DNA of 64,000 nt from positions 16,212,932-16,276,931 of the forward strand of contig OZ020254.1 of NCBI GenBank assembly GCA_963971285.1, read 5' to 3'. The notes below the pieces were generated by a model. It was not told the DNA's origin and searched no databases. It saw only the letters and a program-made list of their open reading frames with translations. Every line of letters starts with the position of its first letter. Within the stretch, counting starts at the first letter, position 1. Below, piece by piece: positions 12,634 to 24,750 of this stretch. The stretch is from Astropecten irregularis. Lineage: Eukaryota > Echinodermata > Asteroidea > Paxillosida > Astropectinidae. Position numbers and translations under genes: made by a program.

Positions 12634-13029
12634 AGTGGATAGTGCAGCTTAAATAAGGATGTGGAGAATTCATGAACGATCAACAAATTCCAGTTCCACT
12701 TATACATTCCAGTATACATTTAACACGTTATAGCCTCGTACTGAGACGAAACCACAACTTGACCCTTATTACGCCAAATAAATTGACAAATATTCATATT
12801 GTCTGAGGTTGGTTCCCAAAACACTACAGAGAACCAGAGTTTCGCAGCTAGAACTTGGCAGATGATGAACAAAAACAGGAAACATGTAGAATGATCTGGT
12901 CTTTCGCCTTAAATAATTTTATCTCGATTATTTCAGTTGTCATTTCAATTTAACGTTTCTGTTTCTACAGCTAAAGTCGTTTTTGTTTCATGTTGTTTTT
13001 GCTGATGTTTTTGTTTTATTTATTTATCT
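12634..13029. other. Intergenic
   Basis: Upstream side of the Cys-rich locus. A TTATTTAAG motif about 25 bp before its ATG (minus strand) is the only promoter-like feature seen. Confidence 0.35.
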
Positions 13030-13340
13030 TTCTTTCTGAGGGTCCCCCGCATGGAAATCATACTATGGGCGCCTTAAAGTCATTCGAAGGAAGACCATAT
13101 TTTGGGGTCTGAATTAAACTTGCCATTTGCTTTCTGTATCGTCCATACTATGTGTATTCTCTACATAGAGCAAGAAAATATAACCATTGGAATCAGCACA
13201 GCGTGAATCCTTCCATCGTCAGGAATTATATATGCATGTAGTTATATCAACGCAGTGGACTTCCACGTCATCAAGTCACCATCAATGTGGCTTTCAATGG
13301 TACACTATAGAATTCCATACAGTTGAGGTGATCATCAAAA
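13030..13340. repeat. Dispersed repeat, copy 1
   Basis: Shares, in the same order, TCATTC-AAGGA-GACCAT, CCATCGTCAGGAAT and CATAGAATTCCATACAG...GGTGATCAT-type blocks with 27845-28050. Family unrecognised and termini not defined. Confidence 0.5.
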
Positions 13341-14099
13341 AGTAGTTCCGTCAGTTCCATACAGTGTTCGTGTTCACTTCATTACAGACCGCTTGTACCT
13401 AGCCGAAATAGTGTTTGAAGCCACGATTTACAGACGGTCGTTAGAATACAGTTGTTTCAGTTTATTGTGTGTAGGCTAGAAGTTTGCATGATCGGACCTA
13501 AACGTCCACGTCTTTGATTGCTATGTGGGTAATACTGTCACTGAACATGACTCACAAAATGACTGCAACTAAGAGTTAACTACATGTATACAGAAACTTG
13601 TGCACAAAACTACATACGGACGCCCTGCAAGCAAAATGGAGATCCTGTATGACTACAGTTAGGCACCTAATCTGGATTCGTCCGCAGGTTTGTGCACTAC
13701 ATGTTGCAGTACCTGGTAGACTACGTAACATGATGGTATGGCAGTCGCATGTTTCTCATGACTCCACTACATGCACTGCTCACTAAGCAACAAGTTTGCA
13801 AAGTCATGAAGCTGCAATCAACTGAAAGGTGACGGAGTGAACTTGGCGCACAGTAACTTGCCACCTTTGACATCATCAATGCACCAGTGTACATGTAAGT
13901 TTGAACATATAATGTGTTAGATTTGCTTGTTTGCTTGCTCACCTGATTTCAGTTAATATTAAATCAATAATTTTATGTTGTATGGACAATTGTGGAGAAC
14001 TACGATATAATTCGTGAGTTTTCAAGAGATACAGAACTTGAAAATAAATCTACAAAATGGGATTGCAATTATTTATAAGTACAAATACAATTCTAGACT
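13341..14099. other. Intergenic, no gene seen
   Basis: No convincing exon or repeat on either strand. Confidence 0.4.
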
Positions 14100-14512
14100 T
14101 ATACACGCCAGAAAACTCTCAACCACGGTTGAAAAATCTTACAAAAGTGTAATCGTGTGAAAGGACACCAATGCTTGAGAGCTACCGACGTCCCTGGTGA
14201 ATCCTTGAGAGATTTTGACCGAGGTCCAGACCTACGAAGAGCTTTGTAATGTGCATGGGTGTGTTTTCTATGTGTTACATTGCCTTTGCAGACCGCGCGC
14301 TTCACGCACAACCTCAGCGTTATGACGGTACTAGCAGCGTTTACATTTATCAAATGCACAGTTTATTGATCACCCGAATATACACTGTGCCATGTGAAAG
14401 GACGGAAAAACGGCCAGCGTAAACCATTTTGTGAGATTTCGCAACTATGAGAAAATGTCTCAATAGTTGAGAGTTTGTTTAAGCGTCGTGTGAAAGGGCC
14501 TTTTGACTTTTG
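14100..14512 (-). repeat. Dispersed MITE-like repeat, inverted relative to 46.5 kb
   Basis: 14100-14240 on the minus strand matches 46465-46610 (GATTCACCAGGGACGTCGGT, CAAGCATTGGTGTCCTTTCA and AGATTTTTCAACCGTGGTTG-type blocks). Neighbouring TGTGAAAGGAC (14394) and GTGTGAAAGGGCC (14491) motifs suggest element ends. Boundaries are uncertain. Confidence 0.45.
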
Positions 14513-15361
14513 GGTGTGCCGTAACGCTAAAGGTTGTGAAACGTAATTTTCCAGATCATAAATTCAAATCAATTAATATTTCATTCTGATTAGTATAATT
14601 CACACCGTTCAAACTTCTCTCTAACTGACACGGACAGCCATATCTCGCTGAAAGATGGTCATCTGGTATCTGTAATAACAGCAAAACCTTATCTATACAG
14701 GTTGAAATCTATCGGGTCCTAGCTTTCCTAGCAAATTGCATCTTCATTGCTTTTTGTAATGTCTCGAGATTTCTGCTTGCCATTTCACACTTTGAAAATA
14801 CACACATAGTAAAACAGGTATTATTTTATCCTCATCTAGAAATCTCTTTAATGAGTTTGAGTGGGTGGGCCTCTAACCTCGTGGCCGTAAACTATGGCAG
14901 TAAATCCTGTTGACTCATTTAGTACGCCTCTGTGGCAAATGTTACCAATGGTTATCCCATTCGTCTAAATGATATTCCACACATAAAGTTCGGAACATGG
15001 TTGTAAGTGTCTGGTGATGATATGCAATGCTCCCTGTGATTGAGGATGATATGCACTAGACGCACATAACATGTCCAATTCATAGTTCCTTCATGACCTG
15101 TCTTAATATTCCTGACATGAAATTGAAAACCTGACATGACTAAATATCTAATAAGGCTTTCAGTATCTTGTTAAGAATTACACCAAGGCGCCTACCATCG
15201 TTTAAGCAGTAATTTGTTTCAGAGGAATAGCCTCTGAGAATCGGGTGGACAGCGGCGTAGGATTTGTTTCAGCAGGGGGGGGGGGTCACTGGGCCAGGGG
15301 ACCTTGTTGTTTTTTTATGGGGGCACCCGGAATTTTTTATATTTTTTTATATGAGAAATGA
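14513..15361. other. Intergenic
   Basis: No gene seen. A G-tract lies near 15278. Confidence 0.4.
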
Positions 15362-15457
15362 AGGGGCGGATCCAGGGGGCGCACGCCCCCTTTTTCTTCC
15401 AGCTAAAAAAAAAAGAGAAAAAGGAAAAAGAACCCGATAAATCCTTGATCCGCTCCT
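15362..15457. mobile_element. Short hAT-like MITE
   Basis: A 96-bp unit with inverted ends AGGGGCGGATCCAGG and CCTTGATCCGCTCCT. It is flanked by imperfect 8-bp direct repeats (AGAAATGA left, GAAAATGA right), as expected of the hAT superfamily. No coding capacity. Confidence 0.65.
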
Positions 15458-15779
15458 GAAAATGAGCACGAAGCGCGAAGTCCTTGCGGTCGGGGTCCAG
15501 GGCCCGCTTAAGGGCCTTAAAAGGTCAGGGTTCTAGATATTCTCTGGTGCAATCTGAGCCTTATTTTGGAAGCATTTGTTCCAATAAATGTATTTATTTA
15601 TGACTTCATTACTGATGAGAATTTTACGAGAACTTTGTTCACAAGACATAGGTATACAGGGTATAGCTGTATGAAGGATTTTTGGGGGAGCTTACCCTTT
15701 TGTGGGGGTGAGCTGAGATAATGCATGATTTTTCACAAAATTTACTTTTAAGTTCCTCCTTTTTTTGGTAAGCCTAAGG

Positions 15780-16130
15780 CCCCTTTCTGGAAGGGTACGA
15801 TAACTATAGGCCTAATGGAAATAAAACATCTTTCTGCAAAGTTTTTTACCTGAATATACCTTTACGGTATCCTCTTCAATATAACTAGCAAGATTGATTG
15901 TTTAGAATGAGGGCAGGGCCTTGATTTTTGAGGGAAAGTTTGGGATAAAACGGTAACGAAGATTTTTCACGACTTTTCACGGCCGCACGGACGGCCGCAG
16001 ACAAGAATATAGTCTGGTTCCTGCGGCTCTCATTTTGAGGACTGTTGTGTAAGGGGACCAGACTAACTAGACTATAATTATAGCCAGACCAGACAAAATG
16101 ACAGACGGGCTGTTTTGAAGTTTGAAACCG
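15780..16130. mobile_element. Degraded copy of the 59.5-kb MITE
   Basis: Inverted relative to 59488-59979. It shares GAGGGCAGGGCCTTGATTTT, GGTAACGAAGATTTTTCACG, GGCCGCAGACAAGAATAT and CAGACCAGACAAAATG-type blocks. Termini are eroded. Confidence 0.6.
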
Positions 16131-17440
16131 TAAGCGCGTAAGAAAATTGTATTTTTACTCTGAAATGTTGCACAGATTTCTACACCGTAGGGTTTTAAAG
16201 GTTTACTATCATCAAAACTCATGTGATGTTAAATACATATGTATTGTTATAAACCCCAACCTGTCTATCATTGTTTGTGCTAAAAAATATTGAATAAAGA
16301 AAACGGAGGTATTTTAGGCACATAATTTAGCACCCCACTTTTCAGGACGAAAGACATTGCTTACGTCAAATTTTTGTTTACACATGAACAAATTAAAACA
16401 AATTAAAACCTAGTTCTTATAATATGTAGCCAACCTCTCCATTTGTATCTGTGGTGGTCTGGGTATTTACATCACAAGTTAATTTATTAAAGTCAGTTAA
16501 GCCTGGTAACAAGTCTAAAAGTTGTCTTTGACTCAGCACTACCATCTTTCATATTTCTGGCTTTGTACTAATTCGCCGAGCGAAATAGGTCCGTAAAGGA
16601 TGACGTAATGCATGGCCTATTTATAGCGCCTATGGCATTTCATGCACATAAACCTGACTTGTGGCGCATTGATCTAATATTGCACTGTTGTGCTGTGGGG
16701 CACCGCACGCTGGGCAGCGCGCTGTACTACTAGCCTATGACACTGTTTCGATCATTGAGCTGTCAGCCACTCAAGACTTTGTGGAAACTTTCTTAAACCA
16801 GAGTTTTTCGGAACTAGAGATAGATGCTATGTGTTGCGTGTGGCCAGATGAAAGGGGCTACCTGTACATTTTATAGATGTTGTGGGGCATCCTGGAAGGG
16901 GGGGGGGAGGGGTTGTTGGAAGCATGATGGGTATAGACATGTGCAAATCCTATTATGCGTGGATATCTCAACAATAATGAAAATTATAAATAACTTCCTA
17001 GGGCCCTTGTTTTTTTTTTGTACGTGTTTGAATTGTGCTTAAAACAAACGTTTACATGGTGTTCTTGAGGTGAAGGATATGCAGGATGGTAAGAATGTGG
17101 ATAAGATATCCCTCCCCGCCAGTGACCAATAAAAGACAATGACACCATGGACCGTGTGTTGAGTGGCCTGACATAAGAGTAACGTTTATATTTGGGAAAA
17201 GTCTGTTGACCTCCGAAGTATATACAGTATTTAAGATAATTATTTTTTTTTTTTTATCAATGAGGGTCCAAACGTGAAGCATTTGTGGAGGAGTACATGT
17301 ATGATCCAGCAGGAAGTATACTCCCCTCGCTATGGCGATTGCTTCATTGACATAATTATGTATGTCATCACTCACAAGTGAAGCAAGTATGGGAGCAAGG
17401 GAACAACCTCTCGAGGGGAGAATAGGGGGAAGTGTCGTGG
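16131..17440. other. Intergenic, no gene seen
   Basis: AT-rich with a G-run near 16898 and an A/T-run near 17245. The open frames at 16688-17042 and 17052-17375 show no recognisable domain. Confidence 0.35.
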
Positions 17441-17457
17441 CAGTATTGGGATGCCCT

Positions 17458-17490
17458 TATAGGTACACTCCCCTGGAGAGTGTACCTATA
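17458..17490. other. Perfect 13-bp-stem hairpin
   Basis: Arms TATAGGTACACTC (17458-17470) and GAGTGTACCTATA (17478-17490) with a 7-nt loop, directly abutting the MITE at 17491. GCCCTTAT (17453) and ATAAGGGC (17674) form an outer inverted pair around both. Confidence 0.8.
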
Positions 17491-17673
17491 GGCTGCGTTC
17501 GAGCGAGCTACTCGTGTTAACACGAGTATACTCCTGAGCGCTCGAACGGCCGGAGTACGACACTCGGGTCAGCGAGAGTATACTCTCCAGATATGGGGAG
17601 TATACTCCTGCACCGGAGAGTATTGCGCGCGCATCACACTCGTGTTACCGGGAGTAACCGCTCGAACGCAACC
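17491..17673. mobile_element. 183-bp MITE with 15-bp TIRs
   Basis: Inverted ends GGCTGCGTTCGAGCG and CGCTCGAACGCAACC (one mismatch). The inside is dominated by CTCGTGTTAACACGAG and GAGTATACTC palindromes. Much more GC-rich than its surroundings. Confidence 0.75.
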
Positions 17674-17854
17674 ATAAGGGCAATGTGAACATCAGAATTC
17701 TGCACCAGATGCATGCGTATTTACTGTACGGTGTAAATTAATGACCCGAAATTTCCCGATATTTGAGTATACTTTGGCGTTATAAATCAACATTTTCTCT
17801 AAGCATGACAGGCTGCTGAATTTGGTACGAGATGAACACGTAGGGTAAATGTGC

Positions 17855-18063
17855 CATGATTCGGACACTTAAGCAATTTGGGATTATTTGAACTTCTTAA
17901 TGTTTGTTTCTCTCAACTGTTTTCACTTATGAACAACAAAGTGTAGTTATTATATCCAGGTTGATATTTTATTAAAGTTTTTTGTGTCTTTGAAATGAAA
18001 TTGACTTGAAACATAACCTTAATTTTTGCCATGATTCGGACACCCTGTCCATGATTCGGACAC
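17855..18063. repeat. CATGATTCGGACAC motif, three copies
   Basis: The 14-mer occurs at 17855, 18030 and 18050. The last two flank a CCTGTC spacer. Possibly ends of an uncharacterised DNA element. Confidence 0.45.
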
Positions 18064-18884
18064 ACATGAACAAATGCAAAAAAAACATGCCTTGCTAAAT
18101 AAATAATACCTCATCAATGCAGTGGGCAAATTCTTAAGTTGCCACCATTTATTTTCCCAAAAAAGTGTCATTTGACTGCTCAGAACTCAAAAAAGAAAAT
18201 TGGTGCATGGACACATCCAGGACTTATTTTCAGAGTTTTTGAAGGCAATGCCCTGATAAAAACGGGCCATTTCAGCCATATCGTGAAATTGGACTCCATT
18301 CCGTCCGTGTGCTCCCGTGCGCACGACTCTATATGTGTACAAAGTCAATGGCGTAGATATTAGACTCCAGCCATTGACGAAATGAACGGCAGTCAATGGA
18401 GTGGAGTGTAAATTCGGGAGATGCCGGCATTTCTTCTAAAATGGAACATACACAAGCCACAAAATTATTTTGGCATATTTTTTAGCGACTCTGGGGGCCT
18501 GGGTAGCATAAATCAATGGAGTGTCAAAAATCATGGCACATATACCTTGGCTTCTGGACAAGGAAATTTATGCAAGTTCAAATTGGCAACGCAGCTCTCC
18601 ATAATTTGGACCTTGATGGTATATTGATGAACAGAATAATTTACCAGTTTCATATAAAAAAAATCCTGTTAAATTTAATTAATTTTCTGTGTTTTTAAAT
18701 AATGCATTTTCTCACAACCCTATTTTTAACAGGGCTCTTAAGTTAAGGATCACCCTTTTATTTTTTTTAACTTGAGGCTGCACCCCAATTTCCTAACAGA
18801 AAATGTGACATTTTATAATAGGAATTGGATCATGTAAAGTATGTGGCACCGTTGTTTAGTCTAATAGGCCCTAGTGCACCTATC

Positions 18885-19125
18885 GGAAAGAATTCCACTG
18901 ATGACCATAATTTGTGCACAACTCTATAGAACCAACAGAGGGCGTTTTGAGCAAACTGGCTTTGTACAGTTTGTAGGTAAAAGAACCCTCTAAAACTCAC
19001 TTTTCAGATATTCTATGCAAGTTTTCCACACCTGAAATTGAGGTTTATCATAATTTGTATCCAATAAGTTAACTCTTGGAGGATATAATCCTTTTTCCGT
19101 AATGGTGATCAGTGGAATTCTTTCC
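18885..19125. mobile_element. MITE-like inverted repeat, 24-bp arms
   Basis: Arms 18885-18908 and 19102-19125 (GGAAAGAATTCCACTGAT...) are complementary with one mismatch in 24, enclosing about 190 bp. It sits just upstream of the exon at 19286. Confidence 0.65.
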
Positions 19126-19207
19126 CATTTGCATTTGCACATTTCCGAGCATCCGAATGCTTCCGAAAACGTTGCTTCCGAAGACCTGCCGAAGATGACG
19201 TTCGTTG

Positions 19208-19267
19208 TGACGTCACAGGTCATTTAAATAAAGTAATAAAATCCACTTTTTGGCTCAGGTATATAAT
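19208..19267 (+). promoter_or_regulatory. Possible promoter: CRE plus TATA box
   Basis: A perfect TGACGTCA (19208-19215) precedes TATATAAT (19260-19267), and an ATG with an open frame follows at 19323. A competing reading is that the TTTTTTTCAG at 19276-19285 is a splice acceptor and there is no core promoter here. Confidence 0.3.
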
Positions 19268-19285
19268 GTTTCGTATTTTTTTCAG

Positions 19286-19533
19286 CGTTTCCAACCCTCT
19301 TGAAACCATTCTAAGGCGTTCCATGAGAAACAATGTCAAAATGTTGGCTACAACATACATATCTGGGGCATTTTTGGTCATTACCAGATTTTTTTCTACG
19401 AAAGTAATTAAGAGTGTTCCGATAAAGCCCTAGTCGTGTGCAGCGCCACCTACCGGTGGTTCCGGGAACATTGCGTCTAGAAGCGAGTTTTCGCTTCTTG
19501 AGAGCAGTAAGGAGAATTCCCTTGATGACGATG
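19286..19533 (+). pseudogene. Candidate exon: type II membrane protein N terminus with in-frame TAG
   Basis: A strong acceptor (TTTTTTTCAG ending 19285) and a strong donor (GATG|GTGAGT, exon end 19533) bound this segment. The frame is open from the acceptor, passes an ATG at 19323, and encodes a short basic stretch, then a hydrophobic segment (MLATTYISGAFLVITRFF) and STKVIKSVPIKP. It then meets TAG at 19431-19433. The same frame continues with a Ser/Glu-rich stem (SEFSLLESSKENSLDDD) up to the donor. The basic-TM-stem layout is that of Golgi type II enzymes; the N terminus is loosely reminiscent of chondroitin 4-O-sulfotransferases. No catalytic exon is visible nearby. Either a pseudogene, an isolated exon, or a base error at the TAG. 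Confidence 0.4.
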
Positions 19534-21560
19534 GTGAGTGTCTGGCATTGCCACTTTGTTGGGTTGTCAAAATATTGTAGCATTCTTGAGATAATCCGTC
19601 ATTTGCAGCACATTTTTGTGTCACCATTGTGTGCAGATTTTTCAGTGCATGCAACTGCGTTAGTATATTAATACATGCAATACGTACATTGTACTGCACA
19701 CGCATTATCGTGTGTGTGTTGTTTCTCATATGTAAATGAATGGCGTCCCGTTGTGTGGGAAACCATGGGAACGACCTATTGACCTTATTTGTAATGCATT
19801 TAGATTGTTTACAACCACTATCGCTGGGGTCTCGTCCTGTCGTTCTAGTGATCACATTGTATTAGGGTTGTATTATTATTGTAATAGTTCATCCGGTGAC
19901 ATTTACATTACCCTGCAGTCATCGGTTTCCGATGAGATAACGGGAAAACTTCAAAAAAACAGAAAAGAAATAAAATTTCAGAAAATCACTTCACTAACTT
20001 TGTTGAACTGGACACTTCCAGATTATAATCTGTAAAAATCCTCGGAGTTTAAGTATTTTCTTTGGAAATATTGTCCGTCACTTACAGCGACACTGATTCC
20101 GCTATGTCAACAAAGCGTCACCAGTTTTCGGTAACATGGTTGTGGGGCAAAGTTCGTTGACATCGGAGTAGCTATGGCGCGCCAAGTCACTCAAAAATTT
20201 ATGAAATATTGTCCTGACTCGATTTGATCGAACTGGGTCAATGGAGTTATTTATAAAAAGTTCTGAAACGGTTTTGATTCCAAGATCGTGAATGATAAAT
20301 TATTTTTTATAAATAAATGGTTGAATCAACAAAATGAGAATTTGATACATATCATGGTAGGTAAAATTATTATCACAAGTGACTACATTTTTATAATATC
20401 TGGCATCATTATGAGAGGCCTAAACGTGGATAGCTTAAGTTCATCAGCTTAGAAAAGTTTCATGTTGAAAAGAGAAAAACAAAATTATGGCACTTCGATT
20501 TGAGAAAGACTTTAAAACTTTTGTTACATTGGCATGTCATAAAAAACCAGATCGCAGCAGGATCACATGACCTGCCGTCTGACATCGGAAAAATGAAAGT
20601 TGCTCGAGCAGACGACAGTTTAGTTTGAAATATTTGACCACAGATTGTGTCTTTTCTAAACGTTTGAACATTAGCCTTAAAATGCATAAGTAATAAACAC
20701 CCAAAATCACATAGTTTTTAACTTTTGAGTATCACTCACGACTGGAAACTTTATTCTTAACATCCTGAATGTCAGAGATAGCCCTGAGTGTAGTCATCAC
20801 TTCAGGCATACTGATCATAAAGTATCACGCACGGTCTCGCGGTAAACGGGAATCAAATCTGGTCATCGAAAACACATGTCCATCGGAAACTCATGACCGG
20901 ACGAGTATGGAGTTATTACTTTTTGTTAACAGTGATTGTCTGTGTCCACTGCATGACTCCATGAGGATGTCTCACTGAATTGCCGTGCCATAAACCCATA
21001 TTGCACTTGGGTATATGTACAAATGTATATGCCTGTGTCTGTAATTTTATGTTAGGCCTATAGCTTGGGATTATTATAATGTACATGTCGTTAATCAAAC
21101 GGGTATTCAGTGCAACACCAATCATCTTTAATCAATCAATCAATCGAGTGTACTGTGTTTATTTGTCACCGGGTCATGGAGGATCAGCTCCCCCTCCCCC
21201 TTCCTCGCCCAGGCAGGGACAACTGGTAGGCGCGCCCTCGCGTGACACTACATATACATTACAGGTAAATAACATGAGAACTAGACCCGAAGTTTTTGTC
21301 TCATAGATATCGTTTAAAGGTCCCGAAACTGACCAAACTAAAGAAAACAAAAACTTACCTAGCTTGAAAATTAAATCATTAGTATAATTATGCGTATAAA
21401 CAACATTCATGATAACGTGATGTTTACTACAATGCGAACGTTGACTTCGCACAAAGATTCTTGCTGCAAGTGCAAGTACATTTTTCATGAACTCAATCTA
21501 GCTGTTGGCATGTTATTGATTTCAAGGTAAACTTCAACATTCGCATTGGACTTATTTTGG
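19534..21560. other. Intergenic or intronic, nothing assigned
   Basis: No exon I can support. The open frames at 19430-19855 (minus) overlap the candidate exon antisense and are probably shadows. Confidence 0.35.
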
Positions 21561-21790
21561 GAAAACTAACCGAGCCAATGGGCAACTTACCCATTTCAAG
21601 TCCTTTGCGGACAGCCTGGGTTACTTACCTGACAGGTAACTTAACCGAGCCGCGTGGGTAGTTTAACCGAGCCAAAGGTGGCCAGGAAGATTGACCAGGT
21701 CAGTTTAACCGAGCGAGAAAATCCAGTGCGGACGCGACGTGTCGGTTAAATCTCCCAATGACCGCGACCGTGCAGGTTACGTCAGTGACA
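21561..21790. repeat. Degenerate TTAACCGAGCC repeat, copy 1
   Basis: Several copies of AACCGAGCC/CGGTTAA with similar spacers recur here. A related stretch at 26060-26225 shares TTGCGGACAG and GAAGATTAACC-type motifs. Confidence 0.4.
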
Positions 21791-21900
21791 TTTCCCAGGC
21801 TTGTTATTACGCACATGAAACTGGTGTTGATTGTGTGTTGTCAATATAGCAGTACAATTTACATTTATACATTGCACACAGACAACGAACACGAAAAAAC

Positions 21901-22661
21901 CTAGACTGGTTCCCGTTCCCTAAAGTAGTCTCCTGACGTCTATCGTCACTCGAATGTAGGGACCGGTAGCGGGTAATGAATAGTGTCAGAATACACGCGG
22001 GTTACACTTCGAAAAGTGCGCACGCGTGGAAGTGCCTCGTTTTGAAGTTGCGATCAAAAGATGGCCGCCGAAGTGTAAACCCGTGTATTCACCCACTCCT
22101 ATGTTAATGAGCTCCCATAATGCAACGGGGTTCTTTAAGTCTGATTCCCAGACCCAAAACATTGTATTCATACAGTTACGAGTATAGAGTGGTCCGTTGT
22201 CTCCCTTGTCTCCTGACGTCTGTGTTTGTCACTTTTACATAATTCATTGATTATTAAGATGGGAACCAGTCTATTGCCTTCGATCCTGCGATTTTTGGAG
22301 GGATTTTTGACCAGCAGTGACTGAGCATAAATAACTATGTATGACCTTGACCTTCGATCCATCTTTTCTTGCCACATGCGACGCAGTTCGTATCTTTTTG
22401 CTTTTGGGGGGTTACTACGTCTATGATAATAGTCAAAATTAATAATAATTAAACAGCTGCATACTATGGCATGCTGCCCGTCACGCATAGGACACGACTT
22501 GTGATCATCTTACACGTGCACACACAAAAGTTGTAAACACCATATCTATAAATAGAAACACATTTGTGCGCATGCGCAGAGCTGACCCAATCAGGAGCCT
22601 TTATTTACTACTAGCTACCTGTCCCTATATATTTTATGTATTGGGACGGGAACCAGTCTAG
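21901..22661. repeat. Inverted repeat, 19-20 bp arms
   Basis: CTAGACTGGTTCCCGTTCCC (21901-21920) is complementary to 22643-22661 with one indel. A third partial arm lies at 22260-22273, and TCTCCTGACGTCT occurs twice inside in direct orientation. Possible uncharacterised element of about 760 bp. Confidence 0.5.
22567..22634 (+). promoter_or_regulatory. Possible promoter: NRF-1 site, CCAAT and TATA-like motif
   Basis: TGCGCATGCGCA (22567-22578), CCAAT (22587-22591) and TATATATT (about 22627) follow in order on the plus strand. The open frame 22636-23001 downstream starts too close to the TATA motif to be its product and shows no domain. Confidence 0.25.
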
Positions 22662-23334
22662 AAAAAACCCCGAAAACAATCCGTTCTTCCCCGACAACAC
22701 GTCTAGTCCTGATGCGAAATATTTCGGTCCGTCCGAGCGCTACTTCACCAGCATGCATGCCACATACACACGTCGTGTCATTGTACATGTACACACACAT
22801 ACGTTGAGTTCTGTACACATATCATGTTGGTGTACATGTATACATGTACGTGAAAGCTTCCTGCCGAAACACGTGGTTTCGCATGGCATGGACAATTCGA
22901 GAATGGCGTGCGCGATCGATGTTTACGTCCAGAGTCACAATGCGATCGTTGATTTCAGAAGGATTTCACGATGTTTCTACTTGGTTAATTGGACATATTA
23001 ACTGAGTGAAATTCAAGTAAGAGTTAGCTCATCGGGAAAATGCAATTTATGGTAGTTTGGAAGGAATATTTTACAGGGATCTCGCAACCAAAGTTACAAT
23101 GAATACACATCGGTAGATCGCCGGTGTGGTGTACACTGGACACTCAGCCCAACTGTGTTTTTGCATAATGTGTTCGACATCGGTTAATATTCTTATATAT
23201 TTCTGGTAATGACACCTAGGATTCCTCAAAAGTGACCAAGGCACTGTAGCTCGCAAGCCTGATGAAACCTGTCATGGAAAGATGATGAGAAGAAGATACA
23301 CTTTTAGAGTTGGGAGGAAAACCCCAGAGTTATA
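22662..23334. other. No gene assigned
   Basis: A 121-codon open frame (22636-23001, plus) covers part of this. It has no signal peptide or recognisable motif, so I do not call it. Confidence 0.3.
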
Positions 23335-23460
23335 TTCTGGGTAAAACCCACGGAATCAGGCAGGGACTGAAAACCCAATCCACTTGTGAACCGAGCCGGA
23401 CTTGAACCCGGTCCACAGAGGTGAAAGGCGAGGAAAGAACCGCTACGCCAACCCGACTCC
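23335..23460 (-). mobile_element. tRNA-derived SINE, minus orientation
   Basis: On the minus strand a tRNA-like head has an A-box-like TTGGCGTAGCGG and a B-box GGTTCAAGTCC. A short body with GGGTTTTACCC and GGGGTTTTCCTCCC blocks follows. Distinct in head sequence from the SINEs at 10.9 and 58.6 kb. Confidence 0.65.
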
Positions 23461-24750
23461 CGGTGTTCGGTACGTCGGAATTCTCTCTGTTTTTCTTCTT
23501 CTTCTTTTTGGTCACCAAACTAGTTCATTTTGTTGACCTAGCACCACAAGTAAAGCGAAGAAAACTAGACCTGTGTTTGTTGGTAACAAACACTGAGCTG
23601 TTTCGCGTTTGTTTTATAAAATATACAAAATAAGCATGTATACAACTGGCCCAGTACAGAGAAATAGCCTATCATCAGTGTCTTAATTGTCATAAACAAC
23701 GTTATGATCAACGTCGTCATTCGTCCATCAATGCACGTATACAGATACATACGCTGTGAGAAACATAGAAATGGCTGAGTCTACTATAGGCCAGCGCACA
23801 TAGTATGTATGTTTGTGCATATGGGCTGTGGAAACAGCAAAATGATAGATTTTCTAGCTGGTCGTGCTCCGTTCACGTGTACACAATTGACCTACTACTA
23901 TAGATAGCCATATCAGCGGTCCAAAAAGTTCCAAAACCCATGTTTTGTGTTATATTTGACTTTAAATGGCAACATTAATTCTACAAAAAAATCAATAAAA
24001 AATCAGGTGATCACATCATCGTGACGTCATTTCACATTTTGGGATACTAGTACCATTCCCTACCTACCCATCAAGTTTCATTACGATCGGATATTCGCTT
24101 ATATGTGTTTCTGGGGAAAAATGGCTAAATTAAATATTCAAAAATACATAAAAAAATCAGCCGATGACGTCATCGTAACGTCACTTCACATTTATGATAC
24201 TAGTACCATTCTCCACCTACCCACCAAGTTTTATCACCATCGGATATTCCCTTATATGTGAATCTGAAAATCGGCTTTTTGATGACGTCATCATGACGTC
24301 ACACCTTTTTGGTATTTTGTGGCATGTGCCTATAGCCTAACAAACATTTTGCCGAAAGAATTTCGAAAATACGATTTGTCGTTCATGAGATATAAAGAAA
24401 AGGTCCAAAAATTTAATAATTCATAAAAAATCACACAATGACGTCATCAACACGTGACTGCAATTTTTGTCTATAACACGTCCCCATATACTTACATACC
24501 AAGTTTGAGCTATATCGGACATGCCGTTCCGGAGATAAAGAGCCCTAAAATTTGCACTTTTATGATGACGTAATTGTGCACGTGATGACGTCACGATGAC
24601 GTACATACGCGAGACACTATTCGGGGTGTTGGTCTAACTATGTGCCAAGTATGAAGTTGATCGGAATTGGCATAATGGTAGAAGTGACTTGTAGAAAAAC
24701 CCTGTGTTATGTCTATGGGAAAAAAGTGGAAAAAGAAAAAGAAAAAAAAA

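Noticed and set aside
19430-19855. 141-codon minus-strand open frame over the candidate exon
   Set aside because: The plus strand has the better splice sites and the membrane-anchor reading. The minus frame overlaps it antisense and shows no motif.
22636-23001. 121-codon plus-strand open frame downstream of NRF-1/CCAAT/TATA-like motifs
   Set aside because: No signal peptide, domain or splice context, and the start is only a few bases from the TATA-like motif.
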